Source: Spirodela intermedia
Lineage: Eukaryota; Streptophyta; Magnoliopsida; Alismatales; Araceae
Direction of reading: 5' to 3'
Length of the DNA stretch: 64,000 nucleotides
Assembly: GCA_902729315.2 (NCBI GenBank)
Contig: LR746276.1
Span: forward strand, 907,169-971,168
Shown here: positions 35,221 to 47,284 of the stretch, piece by piece
Layout of the letters: each line of letters begins with the position of its first letter
Position numbering within the stretch: the first letter of the stretch is position 1
The notes under the pieces: model-generated
What the model saw: the letters and a program-made list of their open reading frames with translations, nothing else
What the model was told of the DNA's origin: nothing
The model's database searches: none
Program-made: the position numbers and the translations under genes

Positions 35221-35339
35221 GACCATAAATATTATAGATGAGTGAGTAAATGAAGACATTTTAATGAGAAATATGGAAGACGTCAATATATTTTTTGGTA
35301 CCTTTAGGGACATTTGTGACATTATGCAAGTTGAGCTAT

Positions 35340-36910
35340 CTCTCATGGCATAAGTAAATTTTGGTACCCCATGATGTGGACATTTCTTAAGTTCTTTAAA
35401 CATATCCCATGCTTCATATAATAGTTCTTTAGAACATTGAGAGAAACTAGTAATAACCTTTCTCATATCGTGAGTCTTCTCTACAAGGTAAAACTTCGTA
35501 GAAAATTCTTACTCTTATGCTACCTATTTGTCTAATTCTCTTTAATGTGGACAACTAATGTCATAAAAGGATAAGATCTAACTCTTATGCTTTAATTTGA
35601 GGGTTAGGTTTATGTTAGCTCAGTGCAAAACAGTCTCTCATAACAACATTTCGTTTACTACATTATGCCAATTTGGTCAACCATATTCTTAACAATTCTT
35701 GGTTTAGGATGTGATTGTCTTTCAATATGGGGTAAAGGATCTAGTAAGACTGGTTTTTAAGATCATCTACCCTACATGCAAAGTCATAGAAAACATTTTT
35801 GTAAAAAAAATCTAAAAATAATGTAGTAGAATAATAATAAAAATTATAACAATATCAAAAGATAGGAAAATTTACTAAATAGTGACAATGGAAAAGAATA
35901 CATCTAACAATAATGACACTAACATGTAGTGTGGTAAACATGTGAGTAAAAGAAATGATAAGCAGATATAAAATGTAGATGTGATTATGACTATTTTTAA
36001 ATTTATCAAGATTATATATGTATTTATTTAAATGTAGATGTATTTACTTAATTTTAACTTTTGATATAAAAATAAAAAATAGAAAAAAAACCTAATTAAA
36101 GTAAGAGAGCAACTCAAATTAACATCAAGTTAATTTAATCTTCCTCAATACTGACAAATAAATTTGATCGTCTCTTAGTTGTTGTATTAAGATATGGAAA
36201 ATTTAAAATTTATAAACTGAATTCACATTAAGAAAAATTATAAATTTAGTAATCATGGTGAGTTTTAGTAGAATCCACAAGGAAGATAATAGATGATGAT
36301 ATTTTTTGTTTGCTAAATGAATATTAAAAAAATAAAAAAATGAAAGAAACAATGGAGAAGGAGGGTAGGATAGATGTTTTGTGCTCAATCAATCATGACC
36401 AGCTCCACCTTTCCTTTGTCACAATCAAATTATTAATATGCAAGAATAACAATTAACCTAATTTACTAATAAAAAAAAAATAGGAGAGGAGAGAGAGAGA
36501 AATGGTTATAAAAAAAATGGACAATAAATGGAAGAAATAGGGATCATAAACAAGTTTAGAATCAATTAAATACAAGAAAATATTAAGAAAATGAAATTAA
36601 AAAAGATTAAAAAAATCCCCCTTTGACACTAGGGATGAGATGAACGAATTCTAAATCTGAAACAAATGAATCAATTTTTGTTTCATAATCTATTTCATAA
36701 ATAAAATTCAAGTTAATATGAAGTCAAAAACATCAAGAATTCAGATAGAAAACATATTGAAATCATGATTTTTCCTCTTTGATGTCGTAGACAAGTGGAT
36801 GAACAAGTACAAGTAAAATCCTAAACTAAATCCTTAGAAATTGATTGTTTCTTCAATTCATTCACTTGTCACATGTCACCTGACCATGACTTAGAATCCT
36901 CTTTGATTCA
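35340..36910 (-). mobile_element. Gypsy element B, inverted relative of A (gag plus leader)
   Basis: On the minus strand the gag piece reads KELLYEAWDMFKELKKCPHHG at 35375-35440. Moving to higher coordinates, the sequence matches the reverse complement of element A's leader: 35755-36000 pairs with 29130-29340, 36060-36310 with 28890-29090, and 36620-36860 with 28400-28560. Only gag and leader remain. Confidence 0.7.
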
Positions 36911-37134
36911 TTAACATGAATGTTGAAAATTGATATTTTCTAAGATCTTCCTGCTTGGCACAATTAGATACTTAACCATGATTATGTAGATCTTTCTTCT
37001 ATTTAGAATTATTTATCCTCAAGTATTCATAAGGTAGAAACACATGATTAAATTTTTTGATAATAAAATCATAATTATATAAGAAAAAAATATTTTTTTT
37101 GAAGATATTAAGTATTCTAGTCACATAAGTAAAG
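36911..37134. other. AT-rich spacer between Gypsy B and element copy 2
   Basis: No coding or repeat similarity was recognised. It may be the remaining LTR edge of element B. Confidence 0.35.
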
Positions 37135-38240
37135 TAATAAATCTTCATTATCATGAGTTAATAATTAATTAATAATATATTTTATGCCTTAATTTATGAT
37201 AAATAGACTTATATTTATGTGAACTTAAGAAAAAAAGGTTTTTATTTGACTAATGTGAATTTTTGACTAATTATGTGATTTTATGTGAATTTATATAATT
37301 TTTAGATTCATATTTTGAGATAAAATGAAGAAAAATAAAATAAAATAAAAATTAAGAAAAATGGGGACCTATTAATCAATTGGAACCAAGATCATTTGAT
37401 TATCAATGAAAATTTCATAAAGATAAAAAAATCACAGATCTTTGCTAACAACTAACCAAGAATTTTGAATATAAAAATCATGAATTCTTTAAACAAATAA
37501 TCTCTAGTTGATCAATGAACATGCCACTGTCGAGGATAAGATGATTTGCTACAAGACAAGTTGTAGTCTCTTCAAAACATACTAAATATAATGAGCCTCA
37601 TCTTGTTGTATAGACTTGAGGATGAAGCTCGCTAAGATTCATTCATCTTTGTTAGATGATAATTGTTAGAGACGATTTATTAACCCACTTCATCAATTTC
37701 TAAACTTAAATTATTTTTTAAATTAGTGAGATTTTATACGATTTTAAAATCTTCCTTAGTTAATGATGATTTTTTTGGCTTTTATATATCTTAATTTGAT
37801 TAATTAAATCATCTACAATCACTTATACAAGAATCAATTAATAGATTTTTTTTCACTCAAATTGCATTCATCAATGAGTTGATATTATTCTAAAATCTAC
37901 ACCTGAATTTTCTTTATTCTTAAATTTATAAATATATTTTCTCTTCATCATTTAGTTAAAAAATCATAAAAGCTTGTATTTATTTGAAAAACACTTTAAA
38001 ATTTTACTTGATATTATTTACATCCTTATGATTGACTTATAATTTTTTATTATTTTAAGAATATTTTATTTAATTATAATTGATATATTCATGTTGAAAT
38101 ACTTTTAAAAATGTTTAAAATTAATATTAGTAATTGGTTAGATACATTGATTTTCTACTTTATATAAAATATTTGATGATCTACTTTTAACCAGCTATAC
38201 CTGCATATAGATGCATTTATACGGATATAATGTATACGCA
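37135..38240 (+). mobile_element. Unclassified nested element, copy 2
   Basis: The same start as copy 1 is found here (ATCTTCATTATCATGAGTT, TTTATATAATTTTTA, AAAATGGGGACCT). It then jumps to sequence matching copy 1 from about 33660 onward (GATTATC, GTTGATCAATGAACA, GATGAAGCTC), so about 0.4 kb is missing. The orientation is the same as copy 1. Confidence 0.6.
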
Positions 38241-38613
38241 CGCAAAATAGCTCTTTTTTTTGTTAATTTGTTTTATAAATTTATAAATTTAAAATTATTA
38301 TAACTGTTATATAAAGTGAAGGCTTGATAAAATCATTATGTTTGTGTAGGCCAATTGAGGCTTTAGTGTTTGGTATAGGCTTTTTGATGATGTAGTATTA
38401 AGTATAGGCCTATGGAATTTATTGTGTTTTGTGTATGTCATTAAATATTAAGTTGAACCTTGCCTTTAGATAATAGTGGGCCAAGTGAATTGAACCACTA
38501 TAATCTTTGGGTTATTTAAATAAAAATAATAATTAAAAGAAATGATAAACTAAGATAAATCTTTGGGGTATTATCCCCTTAATTTCTAATGACACCTCAC
38601 TAAAACCAATAAG

Positions 38614-38625
38614 TGGTATCACAAC
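38614..38625 (+). other. Primer-binding site of the second Copia element
   Basis: TGGTATCACAAC matches the tRNA-Met primer site TGGTATCAGAGC at ten of twelve bases. It lies just before the gag remnant. Confidence 0.65.
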
Positions 38626-38785
38626 TAACCTCTTTTTGATAAAAATTAAAAATGGTAGAAGAATAGATCCTATGGTTTGTGATAAAACTATTTATTTAGA
38701 AGGTCACTCTACACATAGTATCTTCTGTTCAATGAGACTATGTTCATGCTACTGATTTTAGTGCTTGTAAGGATATGGCTAATAA

Positions 38786-39130
38786 GTGATTGGAATTTTA
38801 TATGATCAAATCGAAATATTGATATTTAAAATCCAAATGTCATTATTTTTTTCTCTAGATGTGAATAAATGTAACCATGTTTTGAGCTGTGATACAATTA
38901 ATAAAATTTGGAATAAACTCAAAATCACCTATGAATGTACATCCCAAGATGAGTCAAAAATAGACTAGTTAGTACAAATGTGTAAACTATTTTCAATGCA
39001 ACCCATTGAATCCATCATCAAAATATTTTCTTGCTTCACATACATCATCAATGGACTAAAATATCTGGGTTGGATCTTCAATAATTTTGAATGAAATAAG
39101 AAAATATTACAATCTTCACTCTTTGCTGGA
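38786..39130 (+). pseudogene. Copia gag remnant (UBN2-like)
   Basis: A 60-codon open stretch ends at a stop in ..SQDESKID*, where the family continues LLVHQYELFKM. The next piece is LVQMCKLFSMQPIESIIKIF. Conserved spacing shows the stop is an interruption and not the true end. Confidence 0.75.
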
Positions 39131-41255
39131 AACCAAGGGTAACAATTATTGAAGAGGTAACTAATTTTAAAAAACTTTCATCTAAACTAATATGATATTT
39201 ATCAGCATATGATATTGGATTAAGTAAGAATTATAAACCATTTGAAAAAATTACTTAAGAAGTCGTATTCTTTTATAAGTGCGAGACTATTTTAATACAT
39301 CAAGTGAAAGTGAGGATACCTACCAAGACTAATATGACATTGCTTTATTGTCTAGAAAATTCAAGCATCATGCTATGAAGAAGACAATAGAAGTATTCAA
39401 TAAGACTAGGTCTAAACTTTCATCCTCCAAACTCTAGTCAATCAAATGTCTTGCTTATTATGAATTTACAAAGATGACATGCAAAGATAGTATATTGTTC
39501 TATAAGAAGTAGAAGATACCTAAGAAGAAAAAGGATCAGTACATGGGGCAAAAATGACAACTTCTCATCAAATTCAAATAATGAAGGATAGACAAATATG
39601 TTTAACTACTGAGACTGATGAGGTACACTTGAATGAAACATTTTGATTTCTGTGTAGAAGAAATATATGAAATGGTTGATAAAATACTTGATACATATAA
39701 GAACATTTAATTATACTTTCTAACACATAACGATGAAACTTTAGAATCATTTGTGAAATTATAAAAGAAAATAAAAACTTAGGAGTTCAAAATGAAGAAA
39801 ATCATCAGTGATCATTGAGAAGAATTTAAGAATGAGGTTTACCAAATTTGAGATGATAAAGGTATTTCAAATGAAGTATCCTAATTAAGAACTATCAACA
39901 AAATTTAGTTGAGAGAAATAATTGGATATTGGATATATCAAAATCCATATTAGATATTCAAAGGAAGACAACCAAGTATTAGTTTCTTCATACCAATTTG
40001 GAATACATGTTAAATCCTCATAAATAGACAAGAGAAATTTGAGAAAGTTCACCTGTAAAGTGATGATGGTATTTATCTATGATATTACGTTAACTCAAAT
40101 GCCTATAGGATATATAATAATGAGGTTGTTGAAGAATCATGAATACCCCTTTAGATGAAGTTCATATACTTGAATCATAATTTAGGAATATCTTTGTCAA
40201 GAATGATGTTGCATTACTTAAGATGGAGGAAATCATAGAAAATAAAGTATGGCCTAAGGAATGGAAACTCATATGAAACTATCCTAAAAGTTATAGATCA
40301 TTTGAAAATTATATGATAGAATTAATACTAGATCTTCAATAAGTCATTTTAATGCTCTCAATTTTTAAATTCAACAAAAATCCAAAAAAAGAAGTATTGG
40401 AAGATAAAACCTGGGTCTTATCATTGCATGAGGTGCTAGAATAATTCCAAAAGAATGAGGTGTGAACCTTTGTAACAAAATGTGAAAATCAATTCACAAT
40501 AGAAATTAAATTGATAAACTCAAGAATAGTGAGTTATATTGAGGCATATGCATCTATATCTAGGTTAGATGTAATTAGAATAGTATTGGCATATACATGA
40601 GCTAACAATTTCAAACTTTTTCAAATTAATCAGAAAAGTACTTTCTTGAAAAGAAATAGTTACACAATAAATTTGTGTGCATTAACGACCTGGTTTTGTA
40701 CACTCATTTCTCAAAACATGCATTTAAATTGAATACAATTTTATTTGACCTCAAAACAATCACCTTTTGCATGGTATGAAAAAATAAGCTAATTTATTAC
40801 TCAAAATGACATCACATTAGTTATTAGCATGTTGGAATATGTAGGTGACTTTATCTTGTCCTAATGAGATTAATAAGAATGAGTTTATATATTTATTTAC
40901 TATCACAAGCATGCACACCACAGCACTATTATTTTTCTAGTAGCTTTTTAGTAACCAGTGTTTTAATTTTTTTATGATTTTGATTAATGACGTTTGATAC
41001 TCCTCAATTTTTACCATCCCTTTTTTTATTACCTCAAATCTTTCTAAATGGGTGACTTTAATCTTGTGTGAGCATCTATCGACATCATATTTTTATCTCA
41101 TCCCATGCCATTAACTAATTCTTTCAGAGATTGAATCAACTGCATGCCAAGTAGACTTCATCCCATTCATCTTTGAGCCTCACCTTTCACTATGACCAGC
41201 TAGATGGAAAACATGTCCTCAACTAGTAAGTACTACTCTATTTTCATTATACTTT

Positions 41256-41311
41256 CCTCATCTCTCTCTCTCTCTCTCTCTCTCTCGTGCACACATGCGC
41301 CCTCACACACG

Positions 41312-41361
<50 letters not shown>
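41256..41361 (+). repeat. Compound (CT)n / (CA)n microsatellite
   Basis: A CT run (about 41262-41286) is followed by a short mixed segment and then a CA run (about 41304-41361). It marks the end of the AT-rich transposon block. Confidence 0.9.
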
Positions 41362-41365
<4 letters not shown>

Positions 41366-42600
41366 CCATCGTTGTGCTGAGTTCTTTTGATGCTATCCTT
41401 GACTGTCATTTTATCATTTCAATGTCGGAAACTTGGTCTCAAGTGCAGAGGGAAGATTGGTTCGACATCCTCCTCTTCAATGGTCAAGGAGGAATATATT
41501 GAGCTTGGTTGGTCGTATCTTTGAGACAAAACATTGAGATGTCTTATGCAAGGAGGGCTAAAATCTCCCACATGCCTATGTCCTAAGCTCTCATGCATCA
41601 ATTGGCTTGATAATAGTCTTAGTTTCATACATTTCTCATCCACACCACGTAGATCGATGATATTATGCATCTCACGCGAGTTCAAACACAAATCCCTCAT
41701 TTTGGGCCGCCGTTGGTGACCAAAAGGGCCCATTTTCACTTCTGAGATGGGGTGGCCAAGATTTGTACTCTTTATGTTTAACTAATTGGGTTGCTGGGAT
41801 AAATAGTCCCCAGCGTCTGGGCAGCTTTAACTCAGCTCCTCCTTGCTTTCAAAGGCCCATTTATTGCCGTCTTCAAGTAACTTCATTTAGTGAAGAAGTT
41901 TCCAGCGTGATACCCTCACCGTAGCCAATGCTCACCGCCGGCGGTAAGCGCCTCTGTTTTCCCCCGTCGCTGCCGCTGTAAAGACGAGCCAGAGACAGAG
42001 GTATCGTCACATCAACCCCCCCCCCTTCCGCATCTGCATGTGAACACCGCGTCTCCGTACGGGCCATTTAATGCCAGCGTGCCAGGAGACTTTGCGCAAA
42101 ACCCCCGAAGAATAAATACAACTCAAATAAGGCACGGATAATTTATATGCTAAACAACTGTTCTTTGAAGCACGAGTTGGATGGCGTGGCGGGTGATGAG
42201 GTGGGTGGGGCTCTGCCAACGCGGCGTCTGACTAGGCAGAGTGCCACCGACTGGACGAAATGTTGCAGCAGGTGCCACGTAGCTAGTGGGTTTTCAGGTG
42301 AACATATTATGAGAATAGGAATGGAGGACCTCCGCCCCCGGCCTTCCCGTCGATGACAGAAGATTTCCCATGCGCGAGAAGATGGGCAGTGAGAATGGGA
42401 ATGAGAGAGAGAACCCCGGTGCAGTAACGTCGGTGTTCCTGTACAGAAGAGGTGGAGAGAGAGAGACCCATGAATGTCGGGAGGCTGGAGAAGGGGGGGA
42501 CCATGGGGGGGAGTGGTCACGCCGCCGTGCGTCTCGTCGCCATCGGAGGAGGCCCCCTTACCCACCGCATGGCCTTCCCTCTGGCCCGTGACAATGAGGG

Positions 42601-42638
<38 letters not shown>

Positions 42639-45058
42639 TGTGAAAGGACAGCGAAAGCCGGGGAGCGTGTCAGGGAGCAGTGGTGCTGCAGTGGAAGCTG
42701 CTTCAGCGGAGACCTGGAGACCCAATCATAGCGTAATGGATTACCAAATCATACCACCTCACCTTTCTTCTATCTCCTCTCACCACCACCACTCTCTCTC
42801 TCTTTCTCACGCACTCCCTCTGCCTCTAGATAAGACGCCCGTCGTTTTCTTAGCCTTTCTCCTGTCTCTCACTTCTATCACTTCTAGCCGTTCCCCTCCG
42901 TCTTGTCTCACATGCCGGAAGAAGTCCCTGAGCCGTAGGGTCCCCCCTGCTGCGAGATCTGACTGGTAGCGACCTGACCTCTCCCTTTGTATGGGGAACT
43001 GCATCTCAAGAGACACGTCTCGTCCTACCCGCATGGGTTCTCTCAACCCGACCTTTGATCCCTCTTTCTCTCTCTCTCTCTCCCTCTCTCTCTATCTATC
43101 TCCTTCATCGTGCTTCCATCAAGCCAGCTCTGACGGTTCTGATGCGGCTGCCCTACTCATCTCTCTAGACTCGCGGGAATTTCGCAGGACACGAAGACGA
43201 ACAGGGGGAGGGAGAGAGATGATTGACTCATCAATCTACATGCAATAGACGCTTCATATAAAAGTCAGCATGATTAGACGAATGGGACACTTAGTGAGCA
43301 CACGGGTTGCTCCAAGTCAATGTGGTCAAATCATTGTCCGTAGGGGGCCTTAAAGTTGCCACATCACTTCGTCAAAAGTCTTGTAGTCAATGCAGAGAGC
43401 CGGACTCAAGTTACTGGGGTCGGACTCGTCAACCGATGATGATATCGCGATTTGCTGATGAGGTGATCGAGCATCTTCCTCTTCGAGTTTCCCGTCTGCA
43501 AACAAGTTTCCTTCCCCCTCTCTCTCTCTACCTGTGCTTGACCGTGGCGACGGACATCAACAAAGTTTGCAGAAAGGTTGACTGGTAAGATTCTGGGATT
43601 GACACGGTAGATAATGCCGCGGAACTCTGCCACATGCACACGAGCTCCCTATCTCCTTGTCTGACTGCTCTGGAGGAGAAGGAAGTTAACAGAAGGGAGT
43701 AAAGTGGAGGATAAGCCTCACGCAAGTTCTAGGGGGACTGCCATGGAAGGTCTTCGAGATTTTGCTCGAGGTTGATGAAAACTAGGTGTCAACAAGAGGC
43801 GTCACTTCACGGGAGAGAGAAACTCTCTCCCTCTCTGTCTTCATCTCTCTCAACCTTTTTCCCCTCTCCCACTCTCTCCCTCTGTCTCTGAAACCCCTTT
43901 CTTCCTCCATGCCGAGGTACAACCGGGGTTGACCCTTTATGGCGTCTGAATTCTCATGCGCTACACAGGTCACAGGCTAATGTACAGAGAGAGCGCCGCG
44001 GGGGGAGGGGGACGATGAGGTTGTCAGCTTCTCGTCCTCTAGCTCTCTACATCACTACATCTGCAGGCTACAGCTGGGAAATAAAAGAATGACAGAAGGA
44101 TAAAGAGGGTGGGGAGCGATTGGAATAAATACAAAATCTCATCATGGTGTAATCATTCTTGAATAATTTGAGCCGGGTCCTCCCGGCCGCAGAAGGCCCC
44201 CGTCCCCACGGCATTATGTCTATCTTTCTCTCTCCCTTCTCACATTCTCTCCCTGCCACCGCCTGCTGTTGCACCCTGCAGCGCCATTAAAGGCTCCGGC
44301 AGTCGAGCAGGTCAGTAACTCTGCAGCGAGGCGCAGAGGATCTCGCCCTCCTCGTGAGTCCATCGCCCCACCCTCTCCCACCCTGAGCTCCTGCAAAGCC
44401 GCTTTCCATCGTCTCATCAACACCCGCGCCCTACAGAAAAGTAGAAACCCATCGGGTAGAAAGGAAAAGAGGAAGGGAGGGAGGAGGGGGGTGGGGACAA
44501 GTGAATAAAGAGCCCTATATTCGCTTCGAGTAGAAGAAACCCTAACCCTACGCATCTTCTTTCGAAATTCCATCCCCTCTCCCTCCTCTCTGGGCACCTC
44601 CTGTATCGGCTGTAACCCCTTTTGAACGCCAGACATTCTACCTCAACATAGATGAAAAGGCCACTCCATTGATTGATCGTATGACTTCGAGAACAGATCG
44701 GAAGTGGTCGTCATCTCTACAGGAGACTACCCATGCGTAGGCCGGGGGACTCCGCTGCCCCTACTACGCTCCATAGGGGGGTTTCCAAGTGCAGTAGGTG
44801 CTCATCTTTATTCTACGGGGTGTGGCATTTATTCAGGCAAGTACGACCGGCATTTAAGCTCGAGGCATCTGGGGAATTCGAGGGTGTGAGATAGCCGGAA
44901 TGTTTTGAATCTCCGCTAATTGTTCTAGAGGAAGAGAACAAAGAAGCCATTTTTGTTGTCCCTGGAGTGTGCCGTGAGAAGATAATGGCCCTCTTTTTAA
45001 AACCAGAGGAACACGACCGTGGGTAATCTCGATGTAGATCAACTTCTCTAAGAATGCC

Positions 45059-45103
<45 letters not shown>

Positions 45104-45427
45104 GGACGTACTTTTAACTTCCTAGGCCTCCTGTGCAGTGAAATTGACAAGACATGGACTTTAGGTCTCCTTCTATTACAATTCACAAAAGAAAATCTTT
45201 TCTTGATATCAAATGAGGCTGGACCACGACAGTTAATATTTCTTTCTGAAATCTAACCCGTTTTTGTCAAAAAAGTCCAATCTACAGAACAATGCTAAAA
45301 CGACTACTAAAGTCGAATAATTGGTCCAATCCTCATTGGAAGCCCCCAAACTACTTCATCGGGTTTGAAGATTTAATCTTTGGTCGATTCACAAAGAGCA
45401 GTGGGGAGAGGGAGGGAGGGAGGGAGA

Positions 45428-45516
<89 letters not shown>

Positions 45517-46259
45517 AGAGAGAGGCTTCACCGCCGGAGGGATGAGAAGTTGGGTCAACATAAGCGCTGGTGTGGAGCCGTAAAAGCAGACGTTTGGAAT
45601 CAAAGACGGCAATAATTACCCGGGAGCTTCCAACCACTCGCGGCGGCCACCGGAAGACTAGTAATCCTGCGGTCCACAGACAGCCGTCCCCACATCCCCA
45701 ACCGACGGCTTGAACTTGTGATAGCTTCTGGCCAACGATCTACCTCACCAAATGGAAATCACACACCGTAGTTATCTCTCTACGTTTTTGGAGATGCTGG
45801 AGAAGTGTATATATATTCCCGAGACCGTAGAAGATGAAAGTTCCCATTCCGTCATTATCAGCGACAAGATGAGAACAGATGATGATTTCCGACTTGACTT
45901 CGGATGAACTTAGATTAAATATTCCTCTGGCAAACTGTTGACTGTCTAGATAGAAGATGGAGATTAGTGTGATATAGCCACTGATCGTTCTAGTACTATA
46001 TTTCATATGTGACTCCAGAGGCACCTCTAAGAATCGAACAAGGTGATCTTTCATTGGTGAAGAGAGAGAAACAAGACCGAGATGTGTGAAAAAAATTGCC
46101 TTTGGGGTTTCGTCAACAACATAACAACATATCATGAGTTGGTCTTTCCCTCCCCCCTTCACTTCGATGGAAGGCTGCAAAGTAAAGCACGTGGGCATGC
46201 ATGAGAATGGAGAAAGAGCCTTACCCCTTTTGCTCACGGATGTTAGCGAAAGGAGTCTG

Positions 46260-46298
<39 letters not shown>

Positions 46299-46575
46299 AA
46301 TCCTAACACTTGAATCAAGTAGATATGTCTATGCATCTATGCAGAACTGATAAGGCGTAGGCTTACGCAGCTTTGAAATGGGAGACAAGCTCTTTTGACA
46401 GAGTCGTCCCTGTGACTTTCCGCTTTTTTTTGCTTTCCATCCCAGTTCCGCCTCCTTGTCTCTCCGCTTTCTTCCTCTTTTCTTTCCACCTTCCATTTCC
46501 ATTCCTGTACTTGCTGCGTTCTTCAATGGCTCCAGGTTTCCTTAGCGCTGTGGGAGAGAGTACCAGGGCCCGAAA
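41362..46575. other. Gene-poor tract downstream of KANADI, microsatellite-rich
   Basis: Normal GC content, no family-like coding frame. GA/CT runs lie at about 42602-42634, 45061-45101, 45428-45512 and 46258-46295, with shorter ones near 43066-43095 and 43815-43880. The longest open frames here translate the GA/CT runs as RERER or SLSLS and are not credible genes. The last ~100 bases probably hold the KANADI 3' UTR. Confidence 0.5.
45428..45512 (+). repeat. (GA)n microsatellite, about 80 bp
   Basis: The longest uninterrupted dinucleotide run in the window, flanked by GGGA-type purine repeats (45409-45427, 45511-45525). Confidence 0.95.
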
Positions 46576-47243
46576 TCAGCGAGGGCGCCCGAGGGTGAAC
46601 TCGAGGTTAGGCTTTATGGAGCTGGCCTCCGTTAAGCAGGACGAGTTCAAATCACACCCGACTACGAAACCTTCGTGCTGTTCTGTCTCCCTCTGCAAGA
46701 CACAAAATCAGAGAAGCCCTTATATGGCGCAGTCATGATGTTGATAATACGCTCTCCTCCCACCATTCCAGGCCTTTAAAGCAACCCCTTCCTTTTTTCG
46801 TGGGGTGTGTTGGTTGGCAGTGTCAGAGGAAGAGGAAAAGGGAGAGCTGTGACCACCAGTTCCAGGGGAATGCCGAGTGTTAAGGTGCTCCTCAGATCAC
46901 TGCCATCTGCTGTGATCATGAAAGCATGATGGGGAGGTAACTATGGAGTACGAATGGCAGTTTTCCATTATCGTGGTCTACAGACCGCTCATCTCGCACT
47001 CCTTCAAGAAGAAGGGAGGCTCGAGGAGGCGTGGAGTGACCATCCCCTAGGGTTCAGCTTTTCTAAAACATTTAAATCCATGCAGAGTTTAACCGCAGAG
47101 AGAAAAAGATAAAAGCCCGGAGGGGTCAGTTCACGGTGTTGTACCTCAAGCGGTGAGATGCTTCCATTTCTCGAATCCCTCGGCTTGCAATGCATCCAGC
47201 CTCCCCTGCTGCATGACGAAAAAGCGATAGTGAGGGTAGTGCG

Positions 47244-47284
<41 letters not shown>

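Larger units (their letters stand above)
28400..35340 (+). mobile_element. Ty3/Gypsy (Athila/Tat-like) element A, truncated and split by insertions
   Basis: Plus-strand remnants occur in the order leader (28400-29300), gag (29340-30780 and 32510-32985) and protease (34735-35220). Sequence continues to about 35340, where it meets an inverted relative. The gag pieces read DPNEEAHQHLE, MKLFSYSLKG and EACDRLKGLLMKCPHHG; the last matches the family's EAWERFKDLLRKCPHHG. Two tracts without Gypsy similarity (about 30830-32500 and 32985-34735) separate the pieces and are probably later insertions. RT and integrase are missing. Many stops mean the element is inactive. Confidence 0.7.
38290..40890 (+). 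mobile_element. Second decayed Copia element, plus strand
   Basis: Order: probable LTR end, primer site (38614..38625), gag, zinc-knuckle remnant, integrase remnant, RT remnant. Gag reads HVLSCDTINKIWNKLKITYE and ESIIKIFSCFTYIINGLKYL near 38875-39070, matching the UBN2-type Copia gag. The degraded knuckle region (39460-39530) keeps a lysine-rich tail. RT pieces are HEVLE*FQKNEV*T, YASISRLDVIRIVLAYT and QSPFAWYEKIS near 40425-40790. A 3' LTR was not recognised. Confidence 0.75.

Noticed and set aside
44527-44543. AAACCCTAACCCTA, telomere-like
   Set aside because: Only two units. This is a common plant telo-box-type motif and not an interstitial telomere array.
45740-46336. A 198-codon minus-strand frame just downstream of KANADI
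   Set aside because: Part of it is a translated GA/CT microsatellite (RERERER) and the rest matches no family I know. It may be within KANADI 3' sequence. Without homology or transcripts it is not called a gene.
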